From Planctomycetota bacterium (GTDB lineage Bacteria > Planctomycetota > Phycisphaerae > Phycisphaerales > UBA1924), in contig CP053450.1 in the NCBI GenBank assembly GCA_013285505.1, positions 2,030,796 to 2,094,795 on the forward strand: a DNA stretch of 64,000 nucleotides. Reading direction: 5' to 3'. Within the stretch, counting starts at the first letter, position 1, and each line of letters opens with the position of its first letter. The notes under the pieces are model-generated. The model was not told where the DNA came from. It saw nothing but the letters and a program-made list of their open reading frames with translations, and made no database searches. Shown here in pieces: positions 19,057-27,672 of the stretch. The position numbers and the translations under genes are program-made.

Positions 19057-21099
19057 ATGGAGACCGTCCTCATCGCCCTCGGGGCCTTCGTGCTCTACCT
19101 CGTCGCCTACCGGACCTACGGCCGCTACCTCGCCCGGCGGATCTTCCGCATCGAGCCCGACCGCACGCCGCCGAGTGTCGAGTTCGAGGACGGCGTCGAC
19201 TATGTCCCCAGCCGCCGGTCGCTGGTCTTCGGCCACCACTTCACGAGCATCGCGGGCACCGGGCCGATCGTCGGGCCGGCGGTCGCGGTGGTGTGGGGGT
19301 GGGTGCCCGCGTTGGTGTGGGTGCTCGTGGGCTCGATCGTCATGGGAGCGGTGCACGACTTCGGCTCGCTGGTGGTCAGCATGCGCAACCGCGGCCGCAC
19401 GATCGCGGACCTCGCGGGCGATGTCGTCACGCCGCGGGTGCGGCTGCTGTTCCTGATCGTGGTCCTGATGGGCCTGTGGATCGTGCTGGCGATCTTCGGC
19501 CTCGTGATCGCGACGGTCTTCAAGCTCTACCCCGAGAGCGTGTGGCCGGTCTGGCTGCAGATTCCCATCGCGATCGGGCTGGGGGTCTGGCTCAAGCGCG
19601 GCGGGAGCCTGCTGCTGGGAACGCTGGTCGCGGTCGCGTGCATGTACGGCACGATCTACGTCGCGAGCACCTACGCCTGGGCCCAGCCGACGCTGCCCGC
19701 GAGCCTCACCGACATCATCTCGCCCGTGGGCTTCTGGACCGTGCTGCTGCTGGTCTACGTGTTCATCGCGAGCGTGCTGCCCGTGCAGGTGCTGCTGCAG
19801 CCGCGGGACTTCATCAACTCGTGGCAGCTCCTGGTGGCGATGGGTCTGCTGCTGGCGGGGCTGCTGGTCAGCCGCCCGCCCATCGTCGCCGACGCGGTGA
19901 ACTTCCGGCCGGAGCCCGCGGCCCCCGGCGGCTTCGTGCCGCCCTTTATTCCGTTCCTGTTCGTCACGATCGCGTGCGGGGCGATCAGCGGGTTTCACTG
20001 TCTGGTGGCGTCCGGCTGCTCGAGCCGCCAACTGCGGAGCGAGAAGGACGCCCAGTACGTGGGGTATGGGGCGATGCTGACCGAGGGGTTCCTGGCGGTG
20101 CTGGTGATCCTGGCGTGTGTGGCGGGGATTGGGTTGGGGACTACCTTTGAGGAACGCCCCGCGTTAGCCACATTCCTCCCCGAACTACCGTGGGATGAGC
20201 CGATTGTGTCGAACAGCCGGCCCTCGCTCATTGAGGACAGCGCTACCCCAGGGATGCAGACCATCACCAGCTTCGACCAGACTGCTTGGCAACACCACTA
20301 CGCCACCTGGGGCGGCGACTCCGGCCTCGGCAACAACCTCGCCCCCTTCGTCACGGGCTCGGCCAACATGATCCAGTCGCTCGGCCTCGCCCACGGTCTC
20401 GCCATCGCCATCATGGGCGTCTTCGTCGCCAGCTTCGCCGCCACCACGCTCGACTCGGCCTGCCGACTCCAGCGGTACGTCATCGCCGAACTCGCCGGGG
20501 CCGGCACCATGACGCTCACCAGCGAAGAGGTCTGCCTCGCCTGCGGCTACACCCTCCGCGGCCTCGACCAGACCGCCCCCTGCCCCGAGTGCGCCACCAC
20601 CGACCGCAAACGCACCGTCGCCCCACCCAAGCACGCGGTCAGCCGGCTCGTCGGCAACCGCTACGTCGCCACCGGCATCGCCGTCGCCACGGCCGCGGCA
20701 CTGGCGCTCTCCGACGCCTTCACCACCAACCCGGCCACCGGCACGGTCTACGGCTTCGCCGGCGCGGGCAAGGGTGCCCTCATCCTCTGGCCGATCTTCG
20801 GCGCGACCAACCAACTGCTCGGCGGGCTGGCGCTGCTGGTCATCACCGTCTGGCTCGTCCGCCACAGGCGGCCCGCGTGGGTGACGGCGATCCCCATGGT
20901 CTTCATGCTCGCGATGACCGGCTGGGCGATCGTGAGCCTCGTCACCCAGTTCGCCCGGGCCGAGGGCAAAGCCCACCTGCTCGCCGTCGGCATCGCGATG
21001 CTCGCGCTGGAGGTGTGGATCGTGGTGGAGGCGGTGGTGCTGGTGGTGCGGGGGCGGCGAATCGCGTCCGAGGGTGCCACGGGTCAGACGCTGCTCTGA
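19057..21099 (+). CDS. cstA: CstA-family carbon-starvation/pyruvate-peptide transporter with inserted zinc ribbon
   Basis: The 680-aa polytopic protein has the CstA signatures: RRSLVFGHHFTSIAGTGPIVGPA, GAVHDFGSL, VLLQPRDFINSW and SGFHCLVASGCSSRQL. CstA-family carriers import peptides or pyruvate under carbon limitation. At residues about 493-515 a four-Cys zinc ribbon (CLACGYTLRGL...CPEC) is inserted between membrane segments, which is not part of canonical CstA. About 16 helices are expected. The start at ATG 19057 lies just beyond psuG's start on the other strand. The 3' end overlaps a REP hairpin. Confidence 0.9.
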   Translation: METVLIALGAFVLYLVAYRTYGRYLARRIFRIEPDRTPPSVEFEDGVDYVPSRRSLVFGHHFTSIAGTGPIVGPAVAVVWGWVPALVWVLVGSIVMGAVHDFGSLVVSMRNRGRTIADLAGDVVTPRVRLLFLIVVLMGLWIVLAIFGLVIATVFKLYPESVWPVWLQIPIAIGLGVWLKRGGSLLLGTLVAVACMYGTIYVASTYAWAQPTLPASLTDIISPVGFWTVLLLVYVFIASVLPVQVLLQPRDFINSWQLLVAMGLLLAGLLVSRPPIVADAVNFRPEPAAPGGFVPPFIPFLFVTIACGAISGFHCLVASGCSSRQLRSEKDAQYVGYGAMLTEGFLAVLVILACVAGIGLGTTFEERPALATFLPELPWDEPIVSNSRPSLIEDSATPGMQTITSFDQTAWQHHYATWGGDSGLGNNLAPFVTGSANMIQSLGLAHGLAIAIMGVFVASFAATTLDSACRLQRYVIAELAGAGTMTLTSEEVCLACGYTLRGLDQTAPCPECATTDRKRTVAPPKHAVSRLVGNRYVATGIAVATAAALALSDAFTTNPATGTVYGFAGAGKGALILWPIFGATNQLLGGLALLVITVWLVRHRRPAWVTAIPMVFMLAMTGWAIVSLVTQFARAEGKAHLLAVGIAMLALEVWIVVEAVVLVVRGRRIASEGATGQTLL

Positions 21100-21113
21100 G
21101 CGGCTGCCCCGTG
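21072..21113 (-). repeat. REP-like hairpin unit, inverted copy overlapping cstA 3' end
   Basis: Read on the minus strand it starts CACGGGGCAGCCGC and ends GTCTGACCCGTGGCACCC. It matches the unit at 21820-21862 at nearly every base, in inverted orientation. CACGGG and CCCGTG can pair to form a hairpin. It includes the last 28 bases of cstA. Confidence 0.7.
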
Positions 21114-21134
21114 TAGCGCTGTCGGGTGTCTTCG

Positions 21135-21177
21135 CACGGGGCAGTCCCGCAGAGCCGGACCTGATCCGTGGCACCCC
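21135..21177 (+). repeat. REP-like hairpin unit, copy 2
   Basis: A 43-base unit beginning CACGGGGCAG and ending TCCGTGGCACCCC, similar in sequence and length to the copies at 21072 and 21820. It lies between cstA and the RAYT gene. Confidence 0.65.
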
Positions 21178-21223
21178 GTGGGAAAGTCTGAGATTCAATC
21201 CGGTGCCGAGATACGCTGCTCCG

Positions 21224-21775
21224 ATGCTTGACAAGCCTTCACACGGCCGACATCCGAAGCGCCACGAACGGCCCAACCAAGCGCGGTACCTCACGTGCTC
21301 GTGCCACGATCGCCTTCCCCTGTTCAGCAACGATGCGATCAAGGACCACTTCTCTGACCACCTCCGTGAGGCTCGGGAGGAATTCGGTTTCCGCCTCGTT
21401 GCCTGGGTTGTCATGCCCGAGCACATCCATCTCCTCCTCGTCCCGCGTCTGCCCGAGTACCCGGTTTCTCAGGTGCTAAGGGAACTGAAGAAACGCTTCG
21501 CCCGCCGGGTGATCCGAAGGTGGAGGGAATTGGACGCGCCGGTTCTTTCACGCCTGCAGGACGGGACCGGCGCGACCCGCTTCTGGCTGCCCGGCGGCGG
21601 CTACGACCGGAACGTCGTGGGGGGCCACGAGCTTCCGGAGAAGATCGGCTACATCCACGAGAACCCCGTTCGACGCGGCCTCGTTCGGACGCCGGAGGAG
21701 TGGAAGTGGTCTTCGGCGGGGGCGTATTCCGGCGGCCTGTCGCCGATTGTTCCGATCGATCGTGCGGGGCTGTGA
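21224..21775 (+). CDS. REP-associated tyrosine transposase (RAYT, Y1_Tnp/HUH family)
   Basis: The 183-aa protein has the Y1 transposase pattern: the HUH-like metal motif in VVMPEHIHLLLVP and, further on, the segment KIGYIHENPVRRGLV with the family's C-terminal Y-I-H-x-N-P, then PEEWKWSSAGAY. RAYTs are single-copy, domesticated relatives of IS200/IS605 TnpA and process REP hairpins. This one sits between REP units at 21072, 21135 and 21820, the expected REP/RAYT arrangement. The frame is open upstream to 21074, but the conserved part starts near ATG 21224. Confidence 0.88.
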   Translation: MLDKPSHGRHPKRHERPNQARYLTCSCHDRLPLFSNDAIKDHFSDHLREAREEFGFRLVAWVVMPEHIHLLLVPRLPEYPVSQVLRELKKRFARRVIRRWRELDAPVLSRLQDGTGATRFWLPGGGYDRNVVGGHELPEKIGYIHENPVRRGLVRTPEEWKWSSAGAYSGGLSPIVPIDRAGL

Positions 21776-21819
21776 TGCGGAGGTGTGCTCGATCGGTGCG
21801 AAGGTGCCTGAGAAGCCCG

Positions 21820-21862
21820 CACGGGGCAGCCGCCCAAAGCTGCGTCTGACCCGTGGCACCCC
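21820..21862 (+). repeat. REP-like hairpin unit, copy 3 (downstream of RAYT)
   Basis: It begins CACGGGGCAGCCGC and ends GACCCGTGGCACCCC. Together with the inverted copy at 21072 it brackets the RAYT gene as an inverted pair. It ends about 40 bases before the start of the M28 peptidase gene. Confidence 0.7.
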
Positions 21863-21904
21863 GTTGACTACTCGGCGTGAACGCCGGTGCGGTACCATCG
21901 GGAC

Positions 21905-23933
21905 ATGCTCATCAGACTGCTCCCGTTTGTCATCGCCTCCACCGTCCTGACTCCAGCCGCCCTCGCCCAACCCACCTACGTCGAGCGCCTCAACGAGACG
22001 CCCGACCCCGATCGGCTGCGGGCCTGGCACGACCTGCTCGCTTCCGAGCCGCACATCGCGGGGACCGAAGGCGATGCGCGGGTCATCCGGACGCTCGCCG
22101 AGTCGTTCCAGACGATGGGCTTCGAAGTCGATGTCCACGAGTTCTGGCCGTACCTGAGCTACCCGATCTCGGCCGAGGTTGAAGTGCTGCACCCGGAGAT
22201 CGAGCTGGGGGCGGGGATGCTGCCGCTGCAGGAGGTGCCGCTGCGGCAGGACGAGTTCTCGCAGGACGAGGGGCTGACGATCGGGTTCAACGCCTACTCC
22301 GGCTCGGGCGAGGCGATCGGCGAGGTGGTCTACGCCAACTTCGGCCGCAAGCAGGACTTCGAGCAACTTGCCGAGATGGGGATCGACTGCACCGGCACGA
22401 TCGTCCTCGCCCGCTACGGCGGCAACTACCGCGGCTACAAGGTGAAGTTTGCCGAGGAGGCGGGGGCCGCGGGGCTGCTGATCTACCTCGATCCCGGAGA
22501 CAGCGGCTTTGTCAAGGGGGGCGACCTACCCCGAGGGCGGCTGGCAGACCGACGCCTGCATCCAGCGGGGCTCGATCGTCACGCTGCCCTACAAGGGCGA
22601 CCCGCTCACGCCGTTCATCGAGGCGACCGAGGACGCCGAGCGACTCGATCCGGACGAGGTGGCGCTGCCGCGGATCCCCGTGCAGCCGATCGGCTGGGGA
22701 GCTGCGCGGCAGATCATCGTGCGGATGGAGGGGCCCGAGGCTCCGGCGGAGTGGCGGGGCGGGCTGCCGATGAGCTACCCGCTGGCCGGGGGGACGACCT
22801 GCGCGTCCGCGTCAACGTGCAGCAGGAGCGGAAGATCGCCAAGACCGCCAACGTCATCGCCAAGATGGAGGGCTCGACCTACCCGGACCAGTGGGTGATC
22901 GTCGGCTGCCATCACGACGCGTGGGGCTTCGGCGCGTGCGACGCGATGAGCGGGATGATCTCCCTCATGGAGAGCGCCCGCAGCGTGGCTGAGCTCGCCG
23001 AATCAGGATGGCGGCCCGAACGCACCGTCATCTTCGCGGCGTGGGGCGCCGAGGAGTTCGGCATCATCGGCAGCACCGAGTGGGTCGAGGCCAACGCCGA
23101 CGAGCTGCGCGAGAAGGCCGTCGCCTACATCAATCTGGATATGGCCTCGATGGGGCCGAACTTCGGGGCGTCGGCCTCGCCGAGCCTGCGGCGGCTGATC
23201 GAGGACGCCGCCCGCGATGTGCCGCAGGCGCGCGCCGGAGAAGTCGGTCTACGAGGACTGGGTCGGCCGGGCGGGACGTGGAGACGACCGGACGCGGCCG
23301 CGGATCGGTGATCTCGGCGGCGGGAGCGACCATGTCGGGTTTGTGTGCCACCTCGGCGTTCCCGGCATGGCGTTCAGCGGCGGCGGCTCGGCCGGGTCCG
23401 CCTACCACACGGCCTACGACAACCTCGCGTGGTACCGGCAGGTGGTGGGGGAGGACTACGAGCCGGCGTTGATGATCGCCCGGATGACCAACGGCGTGCT
23501 GGGGAGACTGGTCAGCGAAGCCCGCGTGCCGGTCGATTCGAGTGCCCAACCTCGGTTTGTCGCCGACCAGTTGCGCGGCTGGCGTGGAAATGCGTTTGTC
23601 GCGTCGGCCATCGGTGCGGAGGCGCTGGACGAGATCATCCGGCTCGCCGACGAGGCCACGGTCGCCGGGCTCCTGGCTGACGCGTTGGCTGTGACGGCAC
23701 CGGGGAGTCACCAGACCCAACCGGACGGATCGATGCCGGCAAATCGCTTCCACAGCCGTGAGGGGCTGCCCGGACGCCCGTGGTTCCAGAACCTGCTCGT
23801 GGCGTCGGATCCGGATTCGGGGTACGGGGCGTATCCCCTCCCCGCGGTTCGGGCGGCGATTGCGCAGCAGGATGCCGCGGCGCTGCAGCGAGCGCTCGAC
23901 GATATCCGACAGGCGCTGGCCAGTTCGCGCTAG
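21905..23933 (+). CDS. M28 metallopeptidase, glutamate carboxypeptidase II-like (three apparent frameshifts)
   Basis: A signal peptide (LLPFVIASTVLTPAALA) precedes a PA-like domain (GTIVLARYGGNYRGYKVKFAEEAGAAGLLIYLDP). The M28 zinc site follows: VGCHHDAWGFGACDAMSG, WGAEEFGIIGS, NLDMAS and SAYHTAYDN. A C-terminal TfR-dimerisation-like helix region comes last. The frame breaks in a G6 run at 22516, in a G6 run at 22788 and in a GCGCGC run at 23228. Simple 1-2 base repairs at each give a continuous ~675-aa protein. It probably removes terminal residues from peptides in the periplasm. Confidence 0.88.
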
Positions 23934-24013
23934 AGCTGGCTGCGATTTGGGTGATGGCGGCTCGCACGCGGACTGCCCGCACGCGGGCTCAGAGGCGCGC
24001 CCGGGAATGACAA

Positions 24014-24039
24014 CGGGCCGGCCCTTCCGGACCGGCCCG
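24014..24039. terminator. Strong hairpin between convergent genes
   Basis: CGGGCCGG and CCGGCCCG form a perfect 8-bp stem around a ~10-base loop. It lies between the convergent stops of the M28 peptidase (23933) and HU (24101), so it could stop transcription from both sides. There is no U-tract. Confidence 0.6.
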
Positions 24040-24100
24040 CTGCGTGATGTGCTTCAGTCTCGCGGCTCAACGAGCCGCGGGAGTCTGATCCGGTTTGGGA

Positions 24101-24589
24101 TCAGACGAGGTCCTTCATCGCCTTCATGGGGCGGATCTTGACGACGTTGCGGGCCGGCTTGGCCTTGAACATGGTCTCTTCGCCGGTGAAGGGGTTGATG
24201 CCCTTGCGTGCCTTGGTGGCGGGCTTGCGCTGGACCATGACCTTCATGAGGCCGCCGAGGTTGACCTGGCCGGGGCCGCGCTTGGAGAGGTCGGCCTTGG
24301 CGATCTCGCTGACGGTGTCGAAGACGGCGGCGACTTCCTTCTTGGAAATACCGACGTTGTCGGCGATGATGCCGAACATCTCGCTCTTGGTGCGGGCCTT
24401 GGGGGCGGGGCCGATCTTGACCGACTTGGGTGCCGCGGCGCGGGCGGGTGCCTTCTTGGCGGCCTTCTTGCGAGCGGGTGCCTTCTTCGCCGCCTTCTTG
24501 CGGGCGGGCGCCTTCTTGGCGGCCTTCTTGCGGCCGGCGGTGCGGGTCACTTTCTTGGTGGTCTTGCGGACGGCTTTCTTCTTCGCCAT
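24101..24589 (-). CDS. HU-family DNA-binding protein with Lys/Ala-rich N-terminal tail
   Basis: The first ~60 residues are a histone-like tail with three near-identical repeats of ARKKAAKKAP. The HU/IHF fold follows: TKSEMFGIIADNVGISKKEVAAVFDTVSEIAK, the beta-arm start GGLMKVMVQRKPATKARKGINPFTGEETMFKAKPA, and the end VKIRPMKAMKDLV. The tail would add non-specific DNA binding or condensation. Such tailed HU proteins occur in some planctomycetes and in Bordetella-like BpH proteins. It is monocistronic by context. Confidence 0.92.
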   Translation of the reverse strand: MAKKKAVRKTTKKVTRTAGRKKAAKKAPARKKAAKKAPARKKAAKKAPARAAAPKSVKIGPAPKARTKSEMFGIIADNVGISKKEVAAVFDTVSEIAKADLSKRGPGQVNLGGLMKVMVQRKPATKARKGINPFTGEETMFKAKPARNVVKIRPMKAMKDLV

Positions 24590-24728
24590 GGTGTATCTCC
24601 AAAACTTCCGTGTTTAGGGCCAAAAACGTGCGAGTGTTGTACTTCGACTCGCGGCGTCTGGCAAGGGGCATCGACCCCTGTATCACTGTTTTTTTCGGAC
24701 TTTCCGGGTTTGGGGGGCCATTTTTCCC

Positions 24729-25496
24729 CTATTTCGAAGAGGATTTTGGTTCCGGGGTCGGTGCGACCGGGGTGATTTCGTCCAGTTCGACCACCAAAGC
24801 CGCGTGATCCGAGAGGCCGTTTGCCCTTGAGACATGGGCGATTTGTGCCTCGCGGAGCGCCCCGGCGAGAGGTTTCGAGAGCAGCACGTAGTCCAGCCGG
24901 TACGCCCGGCCGGCGTGGTCCGACCACGTGTCGCCGGGTGAATCGGGGTGGCTCGCGGCCCACGCGTCGGTGTACCCGAGAGCCGTCAGCCGCCCGAAAT
25001 TGGTCGCCGCGGGGCCCGATCGGCCTCCACCCTCCACCCGCCAGGCGTTCAGATCGCCGGCGATGGCGAAGGGGAGATCTCGCCGCGCGCGCGCCGCTCG
25101 CAGCAGCGTCCGCCAGCCGAGCGTGTGCTCGGTGCGTTTGGCGGCCTCGGCCAGATGAACCCCGGCGATCGCGAGCCCGGCCTCGGGCAGCCCGGCCTCG
25201 GGCAGCTCGGCCTCGATCCAGCGGTATCGGAGGCACTCGGGCAGGTCGGGCCGGGCGGTGCGTTGGAGCGGGAATCGCGAGACCAGGAGCACGCCGTTGA
25301 CGTTGTCCGGTGGGTCGGTGTGCAGGTGGTGGGAGAGCCCCGCGTCGGCGAGGGCGGCCGCGAGCTGGCCGGCGAAGCGGCGGCGGGCCTCGGTGACGAC
25401 GATGACGTCCGGCTCGAGATCGAGCATGGCCATGAGCAGGTGGGGCAGCCGGTGGCGGCCGCCGCCGTGCAGGATGTTCCAGGTGAGGATGCGCAT
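24729..25496 (-). CDS. Endonuclease/exonuclease/phosphatase-family protein
   Basis: The 255-aa protein has the DNase I-like motifs: ILTWNILHGGG, VIVVTEARR, FAIAGDLNAW, YRLDYVLLS and SDHAALVVEL. No signal peptide is evident, so it is probably cytoplasmic and unlike the secreted member at 13895. It could be an exonuclease III relative or a phosphodiesterase; the fold does not decide this. The segment PEAGLPEAGLAIAG holds a short duplicated PEAGL. It is divergent from the dehydrogenase at 25546. Confidence 0.87.
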   Translation of the reverse strand: MRILTWNILHGGGRHRLPHLLMAMLDLEPDVIVVTEARRRFAGQLAAALADAGLSHHLHTDPPDNVNGVLLVSRFPLQRTARPDLPECLRYRWIEAELPEAGLPEAGLAIAGVHLAEAAKRTEHTLGWRTLLRAARARRDLPFAIAGDLNAWRVEGGGRSGPAATNFGRLTALGYTDAWAASHPDSPGDTWSDHAGRAYRLDYVLLSKPLAGALREAQIAHVSRANGLSDHAALVVELDEITPVAPTPEPKSSSK

Positions 25497-25545
25497 AGGG
25501 GTTGACGCCGGGCGTGCGGGGCGGCTCGGCGACTACCGTACCGGC

Positions 25546-26533
25546 ATGACTCCACCCCCGTCGTCGTCTTCTGGCACGCCCGCACAGATCGCCGTGACCC
25601 GTCCGCTGCCGGGCGAGCTGACGGTGCCGGGAGCGGCGATCCGCTTCGGGCCGCGGGAGGTGATGGATCGGGACACGCTGCTGCGGTTTGTCAGCGGGGC
25701 GGATGTCGCGGTGACCATGTTCTCTGACCGGGTGGACGAGGCGTTTCTCGAGTCGGCGGGGCCCCAGCTGCGCGGGGTGTGCAATTTCGCGGTCGGGTAC
25801 AACAACATCGACGTGGATCTCTGCAAGGCCCGGGGTGTCGCGGTGACCAACACGCCGGACGCGGTGACCGAGGGGACCGCCGACATGGCGTGGGCGTTGC
25901 TGCTGGCGACGGCGCGGCGGCTGGTGGAGGCCGACCGGTACGCCCGCACGGGGGCGTGGGCGAGGGGCGGCATCCTGGGGATGGACGACTTCATGGGCGT
26001 CGATCTGACCGGGCGGACGCTGCTGATCGTGGGGGCCGGGCGGATCGGCTTTGCGACGGCGATGCGGTCGATCGGGTGGGGGATGCGGGTGCAGTATGTC
26101 GCGAGGAGCCGGCACTGGGACTTTGAGCTTGCCGCTGGCGGCCCGGCGGGTGACGCTGGAGGAGGGGCTGGCGGAGGCCGACGTGGTGAGCCTGCACACG
26201 CCGCTGACCGAGGCGACGACGCACCTGATCGGGCGGGAGGAGCTGGCGATCATGAAGCCCAACGCGATCCTTATCAACACGTCCCGGGGCCCGGTGGTGG
26301 ACGAGGCGGCTCTGACTGAGGCGTTGAAGGAGCGGCGGATCTGGGGGGCGGGGCTGGATGTCTTCGAGCGGGAGCCGGAGCTGGAGCCGGGGCTGGCGGA
26401 GCTGGAGAACGTCGTGATGGCCCCGCACATCGGCAGCGCCGAGCGGCGGTACCGCGAGATGATGACCGACATGGTGGGGGCGAACGTGGCGGCGATTCTG
26501 GCGGGGGAGGAGCCCCCGAACCGGGTGGGGTGA
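25546..26533 (+). CDS. D-2-hydroxyacid (glyoxylate/hydroxypyruvate) dehydrogenase (apparent frameshift near 26129)
   Basis: The first part contains NFAVGYNNIDVDLCKARGVAVTNTP and the nucleotide-binding motif LLIVGAGRIGFATA. After about 26130 it continues in another frame with LAEADVVSLHTPLTEAT, the catalytic Arg in LINTSRGPVVDEAAL, Glu in DVFEREPEL and His in VMAPHIGSA. Dropping one T from GAGCTTGCC restores FELPLAARRVTLEEGL. The ~328-aa repaired length is usual for GRHPR/glycerate dehydrogenases, which reduce glyoxylate or hydroxypyruvate with NAD(P)H. It is probably functional in the organism. Confidence 0.9.
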
Positions 26534-26534
26534 G

Positions 26535-26936
26535 CTAGCGCTGCACCGCTTCGCCGAACTCGATCTCCATGTATCGCGCCACGTAGTCCACGATCGACTG
26601 GGCCTCGGGGATCTCGGGGTTGCTGGTCATGCCCATGGGCTCGAACCGCATGCCCTTAAAGCGGACCACGGCCTCCTCAACGGTGAGCCCAAACTGCATG
26701 GCGAGGCTGAAGGCCCGGCAGAAGGCCTGGCACATGCCGGAGAGGGCCGAGCCCTCCTTGGCGATCTTGATGAAGATCTCGCCGGGCGAGCCGTCCTCGT
26801 AGAGGCCGATGGTCAGGTAGCCCTCGTGGGGGCCGATGCTGAACTTGTGGGTCAGCGAGCGACGGGTGGGGGGCAGGCTCTGGCGGGTGGCGATCATCCT
26901 CGTTCCGCTCCGTGGGTTGAGGTCGTCGTGCTTCAT
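26535..26936 (-). CDS. Stand-alone NrdJ C-terminal (TSCPD) domain protein
   Basis: The 133-aa protein matches the C-terminal part of B12-dependent class II ribonucleotide reductase: RSLTHKFSIGPHEGYLTIGLYEDGSPGEIFIKIAKEGSALSG, then RFEPMGMTSNPEIPEAQSIVDYVARYMEIEF. The large catalytic domain is not in the window. A split NrdJa/NrdJb arrangement is known, but a free-standing tail can also be a regulator. It may help reductase maturation or activity. The start is ATG 26936 or 26897. It converges with the dehydrogenase at a 1-base gap. Confidence 0.8.
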   Translation of the reverse strand: MKHDDLNPRSGTRMIATRQSLPPTRRSLTHKFSIGPHEGYLTIGLYEDGSPGEIFIKIAKEGSALSGMCQAFCRAFSLAMQFGLTVEEAVVRFKGMRFEPMGMTSNPEIPEAQSIVDYVARYMEIEFGEAVQR

Positions 26937-27672
26937 GCGGCCGGAGCGTACGCCCGGTTGGACTCCCGTGTCCGGTGTGGATATCGGACATTGGGCCCGA
27001 GAGGGCTGAAAAACCGGCTCCGGAAGGGCTCCGGGCCGGCTCTGAAGCCGTGACATGGCAGGTCTCGGGCGACTCGGCCTTGCTCGAGGCCGGGTTCGGG
27101 TCGATACTTCACCGAAGCAGTATGGCTGATCGCGCATCCATATCCCAGACCGAGGCCGCAGTCCGGTCGCTCCCCTGGAGCACCCGGGCGGTCATTCTGG
27201 TGGCGTTTGCGATCCAGTTCGGCTCGGTCGGGGCCGGGATTGCCGCTTCGGTGACCCCCTCGACGGCCTCGCTGCGGCTGTGTGATGGGGGGCTGCTGCC
27301 GATGCTGTGGGCCGACGCGGCTCTTGGCGGGGCTGTGGCGGAGGGTGCCGGGCCGCTGGCTGTTGGGCGTGCGGGTGACGTGGCGGCTCTGTCGCCAGCG
27401 TGCTCGCAGGTCGGGTCGCGCCTGATCTCGCGGGTAGTCTGCCCGGCGCAGCTGCCGATCCCGCCGCCGGCAGCGGCGTGAATCTTTGCGGCGTCGCCGA
27501 CCGGTGATCCGGTTTCGCGGCGTATCGAGAGCATCAAAAAATCTGTCCATCGCCTGTCCACGGCCTGGGCTCCTTTGTGAGGAGCCGGCTGCGGACGACT
27601 CGACTTCAATAGATAGACATGGTTTGACGTCGCCTCAGTCGGGGCACGTCGGCACACCAGGAAGGTCTCCCC
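26937..27672. other. Long region upstream of secA without a convincing gene
   Basis: It lies between the divergent nrdJ-tail gene and secA. Both strands have open frames through 27109-27481 but neither has a convincing start, ribosome site or known domain. One plus-strand candidate starts at ATG 27122 (MADRASISQTEAAVRSLPWS) with one possible membrane segment (VILVAFAIQFGSVGAGIAA) and stops at 27481. I give it low weight. The secA promoter should be here; AGGAAGG lies just before the secA start. Confidence 0.4.

Noticed and set aside
18102..20150. Plus-strand 682-codon frame overlapping psuG and cstA
   Set aside because: Antisense to psuG and out of frame with cstA, which has clear family motifs.
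26975..27481. Plus-strand ORF upstream of secA
   Set aside because: No ribosome site, domain or conservation signal; kept only as a weak candidate inside the intergenic entry.
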